Shown here piece by piece: positions 26,401-38,725 of a DNA stretch of 64,000 nt. Each line of letters starts with the position of its first letter. Position 1 is the first letter of the stretch. The translations under genes and the position numbers were made by a program. The notes under the pieces were generated by a model, which was not told where the DNA came from, did no database searches, and worked only from the letters and a program-made list of their open reading frames with translations. This DNA is from Rhynochetos jubatus (lineage: Eukaryota > Chordata > Aves > Eurypygiformes > Rhynochetidae): contig CM050659.1 in the NCBI GenBank assembly GCA_027574665.1, forward strand, positions 20,809,001 through 20,873,000, in the 5' to 3' direction.

Positions 26401-29400
26401 GCTTGGGAGGAGATGAGAGACAGGCAGACTGCTGGACTTCAGCTAAGTTGTATCAGAGGTTTGAAAGATCAGCCAGTTTTCTTTTTGTAATTCATTATTT
26501 ATTTCAACTTCTTTAATATTTTTAGTGACTGCTGAAAAGCTTCACGTATTTTCATTACACAAACAATGCACAGAAATTGTTGGCTGAAAAATTTGCTCTG
26601 TTATAAGCACAAAACATCGTACCTTTGCAGTGGCATGGATATGTATATGCACACTAACATACATTTTTCTATTTTGTAGCATATTCCAGATCAAAATTAA
26701 TTAAATTTTATTTTTATTTTGTCTTATTTTAATTTCTAATCTGCCCAAAACCAATAAGAACTTAAGGACATACATATATGTTTTGAGTATTTGGTAAAAT
26801 ACTTCCCCCCCCCCCCTTATTTTTACCAAAGGTTCATTGCAAAAAAATCCAGCCAATGAGAGACTTATCACTTGAGTGGACTGCTAGATGAACTAGTCCA
26901 AATACCTGTTTCCCAAAATAACATTAAGTTTAGTTGATTCGCTTAGACTATGCAACAATGATTTTGATAGAGGAGGCATGAGCCAGAACTAAGTAATCTG
27001 AGAAAACATCAGGTTCTTTTACAAGAATAAATTGTAGCTTAATACATAATACCTCAAGATGCGACAGTAAATTTTATTCACAATAAGTGTAGCTATTGGA
27101 TCATTTACGTGACTGATACTGAAAAATGGAACCAAGTGCACTTAGGATGAATATATTAGTGTCCTTCTAAATAGGTTAATGGACCTGTTCTTTGAAAGTT
27201 AGTTAAGAACAGTCAAAAAAAATCACACTCTAAAAATCACAGTATTGTTTTCCAGCTGCTATTGGTAAACAGTTCAGGAAAACTGGTTTACTTTAAGTAG
27301 GTGTTTTCAGGTATAAAAAAAAAAAAACCAAACATTACAATAAAATGCCTTACATTCGTCACAGCCCTTAAAAGGGCTTGGCTTCTTTTTTTTTTTAAAC
27401 ACGAAGAAATTTCAGGTTCATAATATAACAGCAACTTCCACATCACATTCCTATTAGAAATAAGACTTTCATTTGATTGATGTGATTTTTAAATCAGTGT
27501 ACTTTTCCATTAAGACAATGTTGGGATGAGTTTTCCTCTGTTGTATCCATTTCTGCAGTACGGGCTTTCACTATGTTCAGCTACACAAATCAGGAGCTCC
27601 GTACCCATAGCAAAACAGTTTATGCAAAGAAATAAGAAATAATTTCTCAGGATTTTGAAAGCTACTTGTAGAGGCACAAGGCTGTCGGATGTCTCATCAT
27701 AATGAATATGATTATGATTTGGCCTGTCTTTTTCTATCACTTCATGACAGAAAGAAACTGAATACCACAAATAAGGAGAAGACCTCGATTTATCGAGTCT
27801 GTCATTTACAGGTATATAGAGTTATGCAGTAATACCGTAAAACTGAAACCCTTATTTTACCCTTGAAATGTGCTTTGATTCATGACACTACATTTCAGAA
27901 AGAAGTGAAACAACTGTTTAATCCAGCCGTTGTTCATAGTGCACTAAAGTGCAGGAACATTTAGTGCATACAGTAATGCTTACGACTGAGTACCACTTTA
28001 CTAAATAAATAAGGAACAAAAAAATAATGTAAAGAATACTATGAAAAATTAGGCTTATATTTCCTGAACCTGTTTTTGAAGGGAGTGGGGAGTAAGGGTG
28101 GAAGGTCATTATAGATATATGGTCCATAAAATCAATCAAAACTAGATTTTTAGATTGAGGTGATACATTTTTATCAGACCAGCAGGTTCAGGAAAAACAG
28201 ACAAAATTTCTGGCACACAAGTCCTTTTTTGAATCTGAAACTAAAAGGGAAGATTGTAAAGCAAAATGTAATTAAGACATTAAGAACAACTGCTTGGGGT
28301 TTCACTAGATATGTATTAGACTATTCAGAAGAGGAGGAAGGTGTACCTGGAGAGTCAAAGAGACTCAGTAAGGAGAAAAGGTGAGAGATGGTTGCCTTCC
28401 AGGGCAAAGAGCTACATGTAATTCACAACTTGTGGCACTGTGACATTAAGGGGGAGCTGGGGCTGGAGCAGGACATGAGGATTATAACGGACCAGAAAAA
28501 CAGAATCTCCCATGAGTCTATAGTTTTTCTATTTACTACATTATGAAGTTGAGTTTCCAGACTTATATTTCATCAGAAGTATTTTGTAGGTCATTCTTTA
28601 ATTAAGTCAGAGCAGTTGCTTCCAACTTGAATTTGCTTTGAAGTTTCCTGCTTCTGTTTCAGACCTAAAGAGCTACTTATGTGCCTGAGAGCTTATCTGT
28701 TTTTCTCCAACTATACTTAGTCTAATTAAAGATGTTACCCCTACCTGTAAATCTTCTCTTAATTAGCAACTTCATGGATTTCCTGATGCCAAGTGCAGGA
28801 GTGGCTCACTCTGCTGCTATCAAACGAATACGGAATTAAACTAAGCATGCAGAAGTGTCATTTCCTCATTAAAAAAAATGCAGTAACACCTTTTCCCCTC
28901 TAACAAAACTATGGCTGCAAATGCAGCCCTCCAAGAATGGAATGTTTTGTTGAGGTCCATGAGAACAGCTCTCTCATGCTATAGTGGTTGCTGATCAAAA
29001 ATCTGTGGTTAAAAATCTCTACATTTCCCTGCTACGCAGGGGTCACAATGGAAAAGATGAGATAGAAGAACTGACAACTGGAAAGAGTTAAATCAAAGCT
29101 GAACTAATTGAAGAGTAATATGTTGTTAGTGAAATGGAATAGGAGATAAAATAGTAATGTTGTTGGAAGAGACAGAGGGAAAGTAAACATTGAGTTGATT
29201 TGCATACTGTTGAAGAGGGTAGGTCTCCATGGTCAGTGCATATTCCCTACAGAAGTTATACAGGAATGCCAATCAAAGAAAACACTTTCCATCTCCTGGG
29301 ATTTAAAAATTTCCATTGAAGCATCTATCTGCTCTCCCTTTCAAAGTCAAAGCCAGAAAACTCTAAGGACAAATTAAGCAGATGGGACATTGTGAGTGAT

Positions 29401-32400
29401 ACAAGAAATAGCTGAATTGTTTGTTGAAGCATTACCTGTGCAATGATGTTTAAAGGCTTAAGCAGAATGTAAGGTGATGGAGAGGCCATCGAGATCACCT
29501 GAGAAACCCCGTCATGAAAGAGAACCTTCTCCACCTACCTCACCAGGGACAAAGAAAAGTGAATAAATCTGATAAATTAGAGAACAGCAATTTCATAATT
29601 TCATTTTAAAGAACAGTTTCAAAAGAAGACAAATACAATTCAACAAAGGGATTTTTTAGATAAAACTCCAAAAGTAAAATATAAATACAGCACTATGGAA
29701 GCCACCTTAAGATGGTACACAGAAGAAACTTGATTTCCTAGCCTGCTTGCCACAGACAGTGATAGGAACAAGAAAACAGGTTCTGACCCTGTCTACAGAT
29801 GAGCACTGAGAAAAACGTGGGGTAGATTCCAGCTGCTGCTTGGCCACACACTGAGATAAGAGGAGGCAGATGCAAAGTTCCCCACCTGCATAGCCTAAAA
29901 GAAGCCACATTATCTAGTGATCTGTGCCCTTCTGGTGAAGGAGCTGGAGGCCAGCTGGGCTTAATGAACACTTAAAACAGGCAAGTGGATCCCACCCTCT
30001 GTTTTCTTTGTACAGTGACTCATGTCCTTTGTATCTGGTACCAGCACTCATCTGTGCTCCCTTTCTCTCCCATTCTGAATTTGAAATGATTTTCCCACTT
30101 TCCTTGCTTGCATACCCACATTTCAACACGGCACTTTGATCCAACCTGCATCTTAGACAGTTTTATCCTAGTCTGCATGTCAATTATTTTTTTGCAGGAA
30201 TCAGAGTTAAACTCAAGCTGTCTATGATGTCACCTTACTTGCCCACTTTACAGAGTTAACTTTTACCAGAATTTCTGGAACATATCAAATAAGAATTGAC
30301 AGATAAAAAAATAATTTCTCATAGGGTTCTCTCAGGCACATCTGTCCTGCTATTTATTTCAGTCAGTGCTGCTTCTTACCTTCCTAGCACAGAAACTTCT
30401 GTTCCTTGCACACAAGGGTCTCTGGTGTATGTTTTTAACAGATGTCTTCTCATAATTGTCATCTTCATGAAGCCCCAGTGAGATGATAATCATACCCACA
30501 GCTCTCAGTTTGCTCTAAGAAGCTTCTCTTACTTAAAACTTCTTTGCCTCACAAAAATCAAACCCTAACAACAGAGCCCTTCTGTCAAGCACGTTCTCCC
30601 AGTTTCAAATTTCATTCTCCTAATGAGTCTATAAATACACTAGCCACTATTTCTTTTGAAAAGACCAGTGTCTTAGATTCACACCTCTCTACTACAAGGC
30701 CTTTTTACTAGCTAGTGAAAGAGGCTAATGACAAAAAAAAAAAAGAAAAGAAAGAAAAAGCCATAGCTTCCAGTACAAGAGATGATGTCATCTCTGGATG
30801 TTAGTTTATTGATCCCAAGATTAGGATCCAAAGACTAATGTTATATCCTCTTGGTTTATACCCCTAGGGTGAGATATGGAAAATCCTGTATGCTGGGAAC
30901 AGAGTATCCTTGAGCCACACTAAAGCACACAAATGCTTACCCATCTCCAGAACTTCAGCTCCTACCTAGATCGAGGCTGCAAGAAATTACAGTGATGGCA
31001 CTTTTTCTATGGTAGCCTAATAACGAGAGTATTCACAGAAAAAGTTAGAGATCTTAATTCAAATCCTTCCTCATAGCCCAAGGGGATTCAAATTCTTATC
31101 TCATACATTCCTGCACACATCCTAACCATTGGTCTGTGAGATTTTCTCAGTCTGCAGGTAACCACACTGTTTACTTACAACTCCTATTAAGGTTGTACCA
31201 TGGAATCCACAGGAATACCAGACTCAGAACACCAAAAGAGAACAAAGAGAAAGTTTCCCCCAGGAGTAGGTAGGAAGAGGCCATCCCATGTTGTGGTCCC
31301 TCCTCCTCTAATTCACTGATGTACAACCCATTAACAAGCCTGGGAGCAGGAACTGAACTGTGAGACTCTATCACGCGTTTCTCCCAGATGACAGGATGTC
31401 CCCAAAGGGTTTCAAAAAGGGACTGGTGTGGGTGCATTCACAACACAACACTTCAGGAGCTTCGCAGCCAAATCAATGGTGCCTAGGAAATTTAAGCAGT
31501 ACTCTGTGCATAGGGCATAGCTGACTGCCATGCTGAATGCAAGCGCTGAGTACTTCTTCACATACAGACTGAACTATCTACTCTGATATTTCCACTGCTT
31601 CCTATTTCCAAGCTGTTTCTCAAGCATCAGGTCTTTTGATGATCTTCTCCCTCTGTGTGCCCAAGCTCTGTGACTGATTACCTCTGTAGAACTAGATTAG
31701 CCAGACATGCTCTACCACTGGTTGCTTCTTTTCTTTTAATTCTCTCACTGTGAAAGAGGATTCATACTGCTGATAGTCTTTACTAAGTGTTTACCTCTCT
31801 GATCAGTGCCTTGAAACCACCTGAAAAAAATCATATGTGGAAAGATCTTCAAGGAGCAGGAAATTGTTGAAGCAGTCTCTCTTTTATATCACTAGCAATA
31901 TGAATGCTTAAGCACATCTTTCTCCCTTCCCATTCTCTTCGCTTTCCAACATAAACAGCAGAGATGCTCATTTTCACATCTAGCCCAAGATATCAGCTGT
32001 ACTTGACTAACAACACTGAAGTTAAACAACATCATTCAGGAAAAAACCAACATATACTACATTAGCATACCTATATGCCTATATTTTAATTTCATGGAGA
32101 TTTAGTGATGTGTGTTTTGCACAGAAGACTGACTATGTAAAATTCAAGTTGGAACTGTTTAAACATGCACACACATACACAGAGTATGAAATCACTGAAG
32201 ACTGCACAGCAGAGGTGGCTTGCATTAATTCAGCCTGCAGAGATATGCTTACAGAGCTATAAAATAAAAAGTATCCTCACTAAAGCCAGCTGGAAAACCT
32301 ACAAATGCATTTAATCACATATTTAGGTGTTTACTAGACTGGGGACTAGATCCCTATTGGAAATGCAAATGACCCCAGTGTGAAGACTGGTATTAAGTCA

Positions 32401-34551
32401 ACTTCAACATATTAAATACATACAGCAGTTTGGATTATTAATCCTTACTTTAGTAAAAAGAATGTTCAACATAAGATGTGATGCTGCATAAGACAGTAGA
32501 ATACATCCAGTCATTTATGTTATTGGAAAGTTTCAGATATATCTAGGCTAAACTCTACATATGTAAGGTCACATACAGTGAAAGAAGAAGGCAGTAAAGC
32601 CATTTAACTGTTGGCTGATACCTTAAACCAGCATGGAACTTCACACAGGATTTAGCCAATTACTAACATCAGCTTTATCACCTTAATAAATGACATGACA
32701 CACTAAGTATCAAAGCTTCCTTCGAGCTGGACACTTCAAAGAAAGTCATTACCTTCTGACTGGTCTTACCAAATACAGAGTCTATTTAATACTGCGTGAT
32801 CATCTCATGAAGATTTCTTACAGATGGTTTCGTACAACCATCAGGAAATCCACAAAGGGACTAATTGTCTGAATTCTGGTCTAAATTATCATCCCTTGGA
32901 TTAATTCCTTCAGGCCACAAAGGTAGGTTATTGTGAAGATAATTTCTATAAATACCTGATAGTACACGTGGGGAGCAGCTTAGCATAAGAACATGTCTGG
33001 AAACTTGCTTTTGTTATTTCCCCTACTACAATACATATCAATATTGCCAAATTTACAGACACTAGGACAAAATAGTTAAGTGACTTAGGAGTGCAATTCT
33101 AATCAGCAAAGGTGACATTTATCCATGGGGAAATTAGCCTTAAAGATAAGGGATTTAGAAGACTAAATCTATTTTGAAAATAGGACTTTGACTGCATCTA
33201 CATGAATAGAAACACATAGAACTGAGTCAGCCCTGCTTCTGTTTAGGCTGTGGAAGTGACGAACGACAAAAAAGCACCTATTTTCTAGCCAGGCCTTAGT
33301 TGTGCCAGCGCACTGATGGGTGCTGCAGTAGTGCAGGAAACCACACGAAGGGGTTTTATTTACTTTTATACTGCTTTGTGACAAACACTATTCAAAAAAC
33401 TGATATGTGTGCAGTACAAAAAATTAAGCCCTAGTATTTTTGTTGCTCTTTTCTTTGGGTTTATTCAAATGAGAATAAACTGAGAATGGTCACAAAAAAC
33501 ATTTTCAAATAACCTCATAAGAACATGCGTCTCTCTTGATGAAGGGAATGACCAATATATTTTAGTGTCTTTAACCCCTGCAATACTATAGTCTTTTTTA
33601 CTAGTCCTGTCTGACAGTCTCTCCCTCTAAACAGAACACACTATTTCAGCATTTATCAAGAAGGAAGTGAAGAGCCTCCGTATCTGTAAAGAAGTGCAAT
33701 GCCTACAGCTGAAAAATTGACTCAGTTACTAGGGATTACCTGTCCTTTGCTGGCAGATGATTGCCATACACTGCCATTAATGCGTTAAATTAGCAAACAT
33801 ACTGTATAATGTATACTTACCTTTAACTGGGTTAGCTCCTTACTTCTTAGAGGGCAAACCACTGGCTATGGAGGGCTCTCTTTCACTTATCCTGCAGGGA
33901 CTATTTTATTTTTAAAAAGTGATGAAGTGTTCAGGCTGCTATTTCAGACTAGCTGACACTTGGATATTTCACTCTTAAACTTCCCCATTATTTATCAAGG
34001 GACTTGTTAAAAATAAAAGGAAGAGATGTTAGGTTTTTGTTTCAGGTATTTAGCTTGTCCTATCAAAGGAACCCCTTGTTTCAGGATGCCTTTGTTACTG
34101 CCTTTGACTCCCTGTTCCTGACATTACTGCCTGTTCTCTACCAAGGGACATCAGAACCTGAAGTGATAACTGGCAAGAAACCTGGCACACAGACAAAATC
34201 ACTACCATTTTGAAAAATTAAATTAGAGCTAGAAATCCAAAGAGTTTAGTATTTGGAGGTAGAAGGAAATATCTCCTGCACTCCCTCCAAAAATATGTTT
34301 GTGAAAAACTTAGAAATAATTAAAAAATAAAGTTAGCGTTTTTCTTTTAAATACAGGTCTAGCTAAAGAGCTTATTTTTCAAAGGAGTCAAAAAGGAAGA
34401 AAGCTGACTAAACAAATGCCAGCCATCCAGTGTTCAATAAACCCAGGTCAGACTGTGGCCTGGAATAGCTGTATCACAACATTAGTTGGTCTAGTCAAGA
34501 TAGAGTGGCTTACGTAAAACTACCTCCTAGAATCATTCTTTACTCCTGGAG
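23476..34551. other. AT-rich DNA, no gene seen
   Basis: About 11 kb without a supportable exon. It holds homopolymers and simple repeats: poly(A) at 24,612-24,624 and 27,315-27,327, a C12 run at 26,805-26,816, and an A-rich/AAAG block at 30,733-30,760. An old-repeat-like word lies at 33,072-33,105 ('gttaagtgacttaggagtg'). Open frames up to 97 codons (25,179-25,472 minus; 31,171-31,437 minus) overlap open frames on the other strand or lack any motif. Confidence 0.6.
26805..26816 (+). repeat. poly(C) run
   Basis: Twelve consecutive C in an AT-rich setting. Similar runs occur at 17,555, 38,194, 53,723 and 58,787. Confidence 0.85.
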
Positions 34552-34893
34552 TCATAGAATTATACAATGGTTTGGGCTGGAGGGACCTTAAAGATCACTC
34601 AGTTCCAACCCCCCTGCCATGGGCAGGGACACCCTCCACCAGCCCAGGTTGCTCCCAGCCTCATCCAGCCTGGCCTTGGACACTCCCAGGGATGGGGCAT
34701 CCACAGCTTCTCTGGGCAACCTGTCCCAGTGCCTCACCACCCTCTCCGGGAAGAACTTCTTCCTGATATCCAATCTAAATCTCCCCACTTTCAATTTAAA
34801 CCCATTACCTCTTGTCCTGACAGTACAGGTCCTTGTAAAAAGTTGTGTGTCGTCCCGCCCCGCCCGCCCCTTCCTTGTAGCCCCCTTCAGGGT
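34552..34893 (-). mobile_element. CR1 LINE, 5'-truncated copy with ORF2 C-terminus
   Basis: Begins 'tcatagaattatacaatggt' (reverse complement of the CR1 3' tail, with a small insertion) and ends near 'ccttgtagcccccttcaggg'. The roughly 100 bp around 34,610-34,710 appear identical to the 6.9-kb copy, so both come from the same fairly young subfamily. On the minus strand 34,794 to 34,588 encodes the end of the CR1 reverse-transcriptase protein ([39 protein letters not shown]). Near the broken right end, 34,852-34,872 has a CpG-rich variant (gtcccgccccgcccgcccc) absent from the other copy. Plus-strand frames at 34,567-34,938 are antisense shadows. Confidence 0.96.
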
Positions 34894-37800
34894 CCTTTAG
34901 TTCATATTTATTTCATTGCTATAAACAATATTTCATAAAAGCTCTTGTATAAAAGTCTAACTTCATTTTTAATATTCCTTTAGTCTGAAATAAGTTAAAT
35001 CAGACACTTCCTCATTTTTGTGGTGAAGGCTAAGTACTGTTTTTGTTTACTTTGATATAGCAGTAGACATTCCGAGCCCTGACAAAAAGATTCACTGCAG
35101 AAAGCTGTGCCACACTAGCCAGGAGCTCCAAAGTTCTCCACACTCTGCACATGCCCTTACACAATTCTGATGCAAACATAAGCTTTTAACTACTCTCGTA
35201 TCGTGCCTCTGAAAGCAGGATCAGTTCACAGCAGACAGATATCTGTGCTGACCACGGGTCATTGAGTTCTCTGCATGTTTTGAGATACCTAAACCAACAC
35301 ATTTATTTACTAGGTTTCACAGGCACAATATAAACTGTGTCTTCCTGAACTGAATGGTTGCAAACTCACTCTCAATGGTAATTTGTTCTCCAAAATCATG
35401 ACTTCACAAACTGATTAATCTTCTGTCTTCTAACCAAGAGCTAATTATTTTTTTCTTCACAGTGTGATGAACGAGGCTTAGCAGTTTACTTTGTTGTTTC
35501 AACTCTTTCATTTATAGAAGATTTATGTAAATAATAAAACCTCATACTTTTAAAGGCTGCTAAGAAAAGTTATATACCAACATAAACCAACATTTTTGAA
35601 ATAAAAGGTTCATTAAAAAAATTCATAGAAAGACAAAATACACAGAGATCCTTAAATTCTTCTAATCATTCCGAAATGACATGGCAAGGGAAGGTCACGT
35701 TTGTATCTATTTATGCTTTAAGTTCCCCTTCGTCACTATGAATAAATTCGCACCCTCACCACTTCCACCCTTGGCCTCTTTTCTCCCCTCCCCGCCCCGA
35801 GATACAAAAGTTTTGTAGAATCGAAGATGTCACTTGTACCTTCACTCAACAGATTTCACTCATGCTGTGAACAGTCACGTCCTTTTTGATAACTCTGACA
35901 TTGTTTTCCGAATCGTAAAGATTCATCATCAGAACCCACACGTTCCTGTTCAGTATTTGACATGAGACTGAATACCATACACAAATATGGAATGTAAGAA
36001 ATCGGAATGTAACTGCTGCTAACTGAATCATGTGATTTGATAACAACTGCTTGTGTATTTTGCAAGCTAGAAAACCTGTCATTTGACAAACAGCAAAAAA
36101 ACACTTATAACTGATTTTGGTAATAAAAAATAGCCTAAATTATTTCAAATATTTCTGTTTGGAAGATGCATTTTAAGAAGTCATTAACATTTATGAAAGA
36201 TAATCATGAAAGCTACTATAAGCATAACATTATTATAAAATGCACTTTGTACTGCACCTTACTGAACAGCCTTGCAACTCACCACTGCAATGTTAATCTT
36301 AGGCACAGAATAATACCATCTACTTTACAGTCCCCTAATTATAACTGAACCAAGTGAACTTGTGAGATGACAGTGGCACTTCTGGTTCTAATTCAGGGAA
36401 ACCATATAACTCGTTCTGAGGGGGAGAGGAAAGTATTACTCTGGTTGAAATGGTGCAATCACACCATGTGAAATGAGTTAAACCCGGACTCCAGTGTGAC
36501 TCAGGAGCAAGTGACTTCAGCTAGCAGCAGTGTCTTTTCAGCAATCTCAAAACCAGAACTGAAATTCTGCATTGTCTGAACGCAATTAAATTTCTGTAGG
36601 AATACAATTATTTTTATTCATTCCAACAGAAGCTTACCTCCTGTCTGGCAGCTTTACTTAGCAGTTCAAACACTCGCATTCAGTCCTGCAACAGTCTACC
36701 AGCAGCAATGCTTAGCAGTCTCAGGGTTCAAAAGAGGCACGGTCTGTCAAGTTCACAGAGATTTAGGGCTATTTGAAGCAGTTTAAACAGTTTGTTTTCT
36801 CAAAATGAAGTCTCAAAATCCCTAATTTACTAGGCTTAATATAAACAAATTTTTATTAGTATTATTTCATTACCTCTTGCAATATGTATATTTGTGTTCC
36901 AGCCACTTTCAGGAGTCTTTCAGCATTTCAGGATTCATTATTTTCACTGAAATAATAGGCAAGTTTAACCTTGCCTAACAGATATCTTTAGAAGAACCAC
37001 AAAAGATCTCCAAGTAGTCATTAATCACAACCGCATACTGTCACAGAAAACTGTCCATTGAGAGACTCACATCTTGCAACCACTTGAACACAGGCAATTT
37101 AGCTCATGGGAATAAATCTACGGGACAAAGAGCGGTATATATGAAAGCAACGTTATTGCATGTTCAAGGGTTCACTGAATCTTTACTTGAACATATCTCG
37201 GGCTGTGCCCTGGCATCCCAATTTGAAACTAAGCAGCCCACAAACTGTACCTACTGACGTGTTTCATGGACCTTCAACAGATCTGAAGATTTTGACTTAC
37301 ATTTCTGAATAAACCAAGCTATAACAAGCCTGAGTAGCTCTATTATAATAATCTCATGTCCATATGCAGAGTGTCAGTCGCTGGATCCATAGTGAGTATG
37401 ACTGCAATCTACAGTTGCTCTGTACTTCCATGCAGTGTGCCCAGAGACATACAAGTATTGTACAAATTCAGCCATGGAAAGATAATAGGACATTAAATCT
37501 TTATTCAAAAGCTTGTATTTGGGGAGAGTTACAGATCTCTATATGTTCTGCTGAGTTTTTTGTAGGGAAGGAACTAACCTGAGGAACTGGAAGCTTTGTC
37601 TGTGTTTGATAATTTACAAGTAGCAGAAAAAGTAGATCAATGTACCATGTCCCTGACACCTCTCTCTTAACAAGTATTTGCCCAATGAGAGGAGAAAGTC
37701 TGTGGATGAAAAGTGGATGAAAATGAATCACGTATTTAGCAGGGTCAGGGTCCTTATGACTCAACGAGCCAACCTGACTCAAAACAACCACACAATTCGT

Positions 37801-38469
37801 CGTGTAGGCAGCAAGAACACATATCCAGCACAACCTTAGATTGGCAGAAACTCATCATGAAACGGCACAGTAAGTTCTTATGCCTATTCTGATAGCACAG
37901 TTTGCTCCAGTTCTCTTTTAATCTATTATTCTCACTGAAGTCTTTGGGTTTATACAAAAAGTCTGTTCCTTATGCTACCAAACTCTCATGCAAATTAGAA
38001 GGAGAAAAGGCTAAATAGGACCTAGCTCAGTACTCAGAATGACTGTGGCAGGTCTCAGGATACGGTTCACAGAGAAGGTTATATAAATCTAGCTATGCAA
38101 AACTCAGGGTTCAGAAAGATGCTCTGTGTCCCCTTGCTCAAAGGCAATAGCAATTGCTAAGAACTGAACATATTTAAAAGTCTGCATCCCCTTCCCCCCC
38201 CCCCATCAATATTCATTATCAGACTAGTACGAAATGGAGATATAAGTATATAAATAAAACTCCTCTGGTAATGGTTTAGGAATTTAATCCTTCAACTTTT
38301 CATCTTTTGAGCTATCCTTATTCACATAGGGATCTCCCAGCATGTGAGTTACAGCAGCTCAGGTCCAGGAGGAGTTTGCCCCTTTAAAATGCAGTACGTC
38401 ATGCTGAGAAATGACTTACTGGTTTTGGCTCTACTGTTTAATAACAGATATGACAGGTTGCTCTATCTT
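34894..38469. other. AT-rich DNA, no gene seen
   Basis: A 110-codon minus frame (37,501-37,833) and an 82/78-codon overlapping pair (35,846-36,104) have no motif or splice support. A C11 run lies at 38,194-38,204. The phrase near 36,480-36,520 ('actccagtgtgactcaggag') vaguely resembles an old amniote repeat, but is too short to call. Confidence 0.6.
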
Positions 38470-38725
38470 CCAATCCCATTCATGTTAATGGGTAAAATTC
38501 TAAGGTTACAATTTAGTCCTGCTTCGGCTCCCAGTGAGATGAATAAGAAAAACTTTGTACTGCTTTCAGTGAAACAGGATCCGGAGTTCAGTTTTACCTC
38601 AGGCCCGGTTCACGCAGGTTTTGCACTGAAGTCAGTGGGACCTGGCTTGAACAAAGATTAAGGACCTCAAGATCCAGCCTAGTGTGATCCAAACCTCTCA
38701 GTAACTAACAGGATTAGGCCCGTAC
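38470..38725. repeat. ancient amniote interspersed repeat
   Basis: Several ordered words match a very old and abundant amniote repeat: 'caatcccattcatgttaatg' then 'ggtaaaattc', 'gcactgaagtcagtgggacc', 'attaaggacctcaagatcca' and 'aacaggattaggccc'. Read on the minus strand the last three give the familiar order 'ggcctaatcctg..ctggatcttgaggtccttaat..tcccactgacttcagtg'. This is probably the 3' end of an old LINE of the CR1/L3 type. The 105-codon plus-strand frame at 38,344-38,661 runs through it and is not a gene. Confidence 0.6.

Noticed and set aside
33072..33105. Old repeat word 'gttaagtgacttaggagtg'
   Set aside because: Match is only about 20 bases, too short to call a repeat with confidence.
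37501..37833. 110-codon minus frame
   Set aside because: Hydrophobic, low-complexity translation of AT-rich DNA with no family signature; overlaps another frame at 37,754-37,957.
38344..38661. 105-codon plus-strand frame
   Set aside because: It runs through an ancient interspersed repeat and has no domain or splice support.
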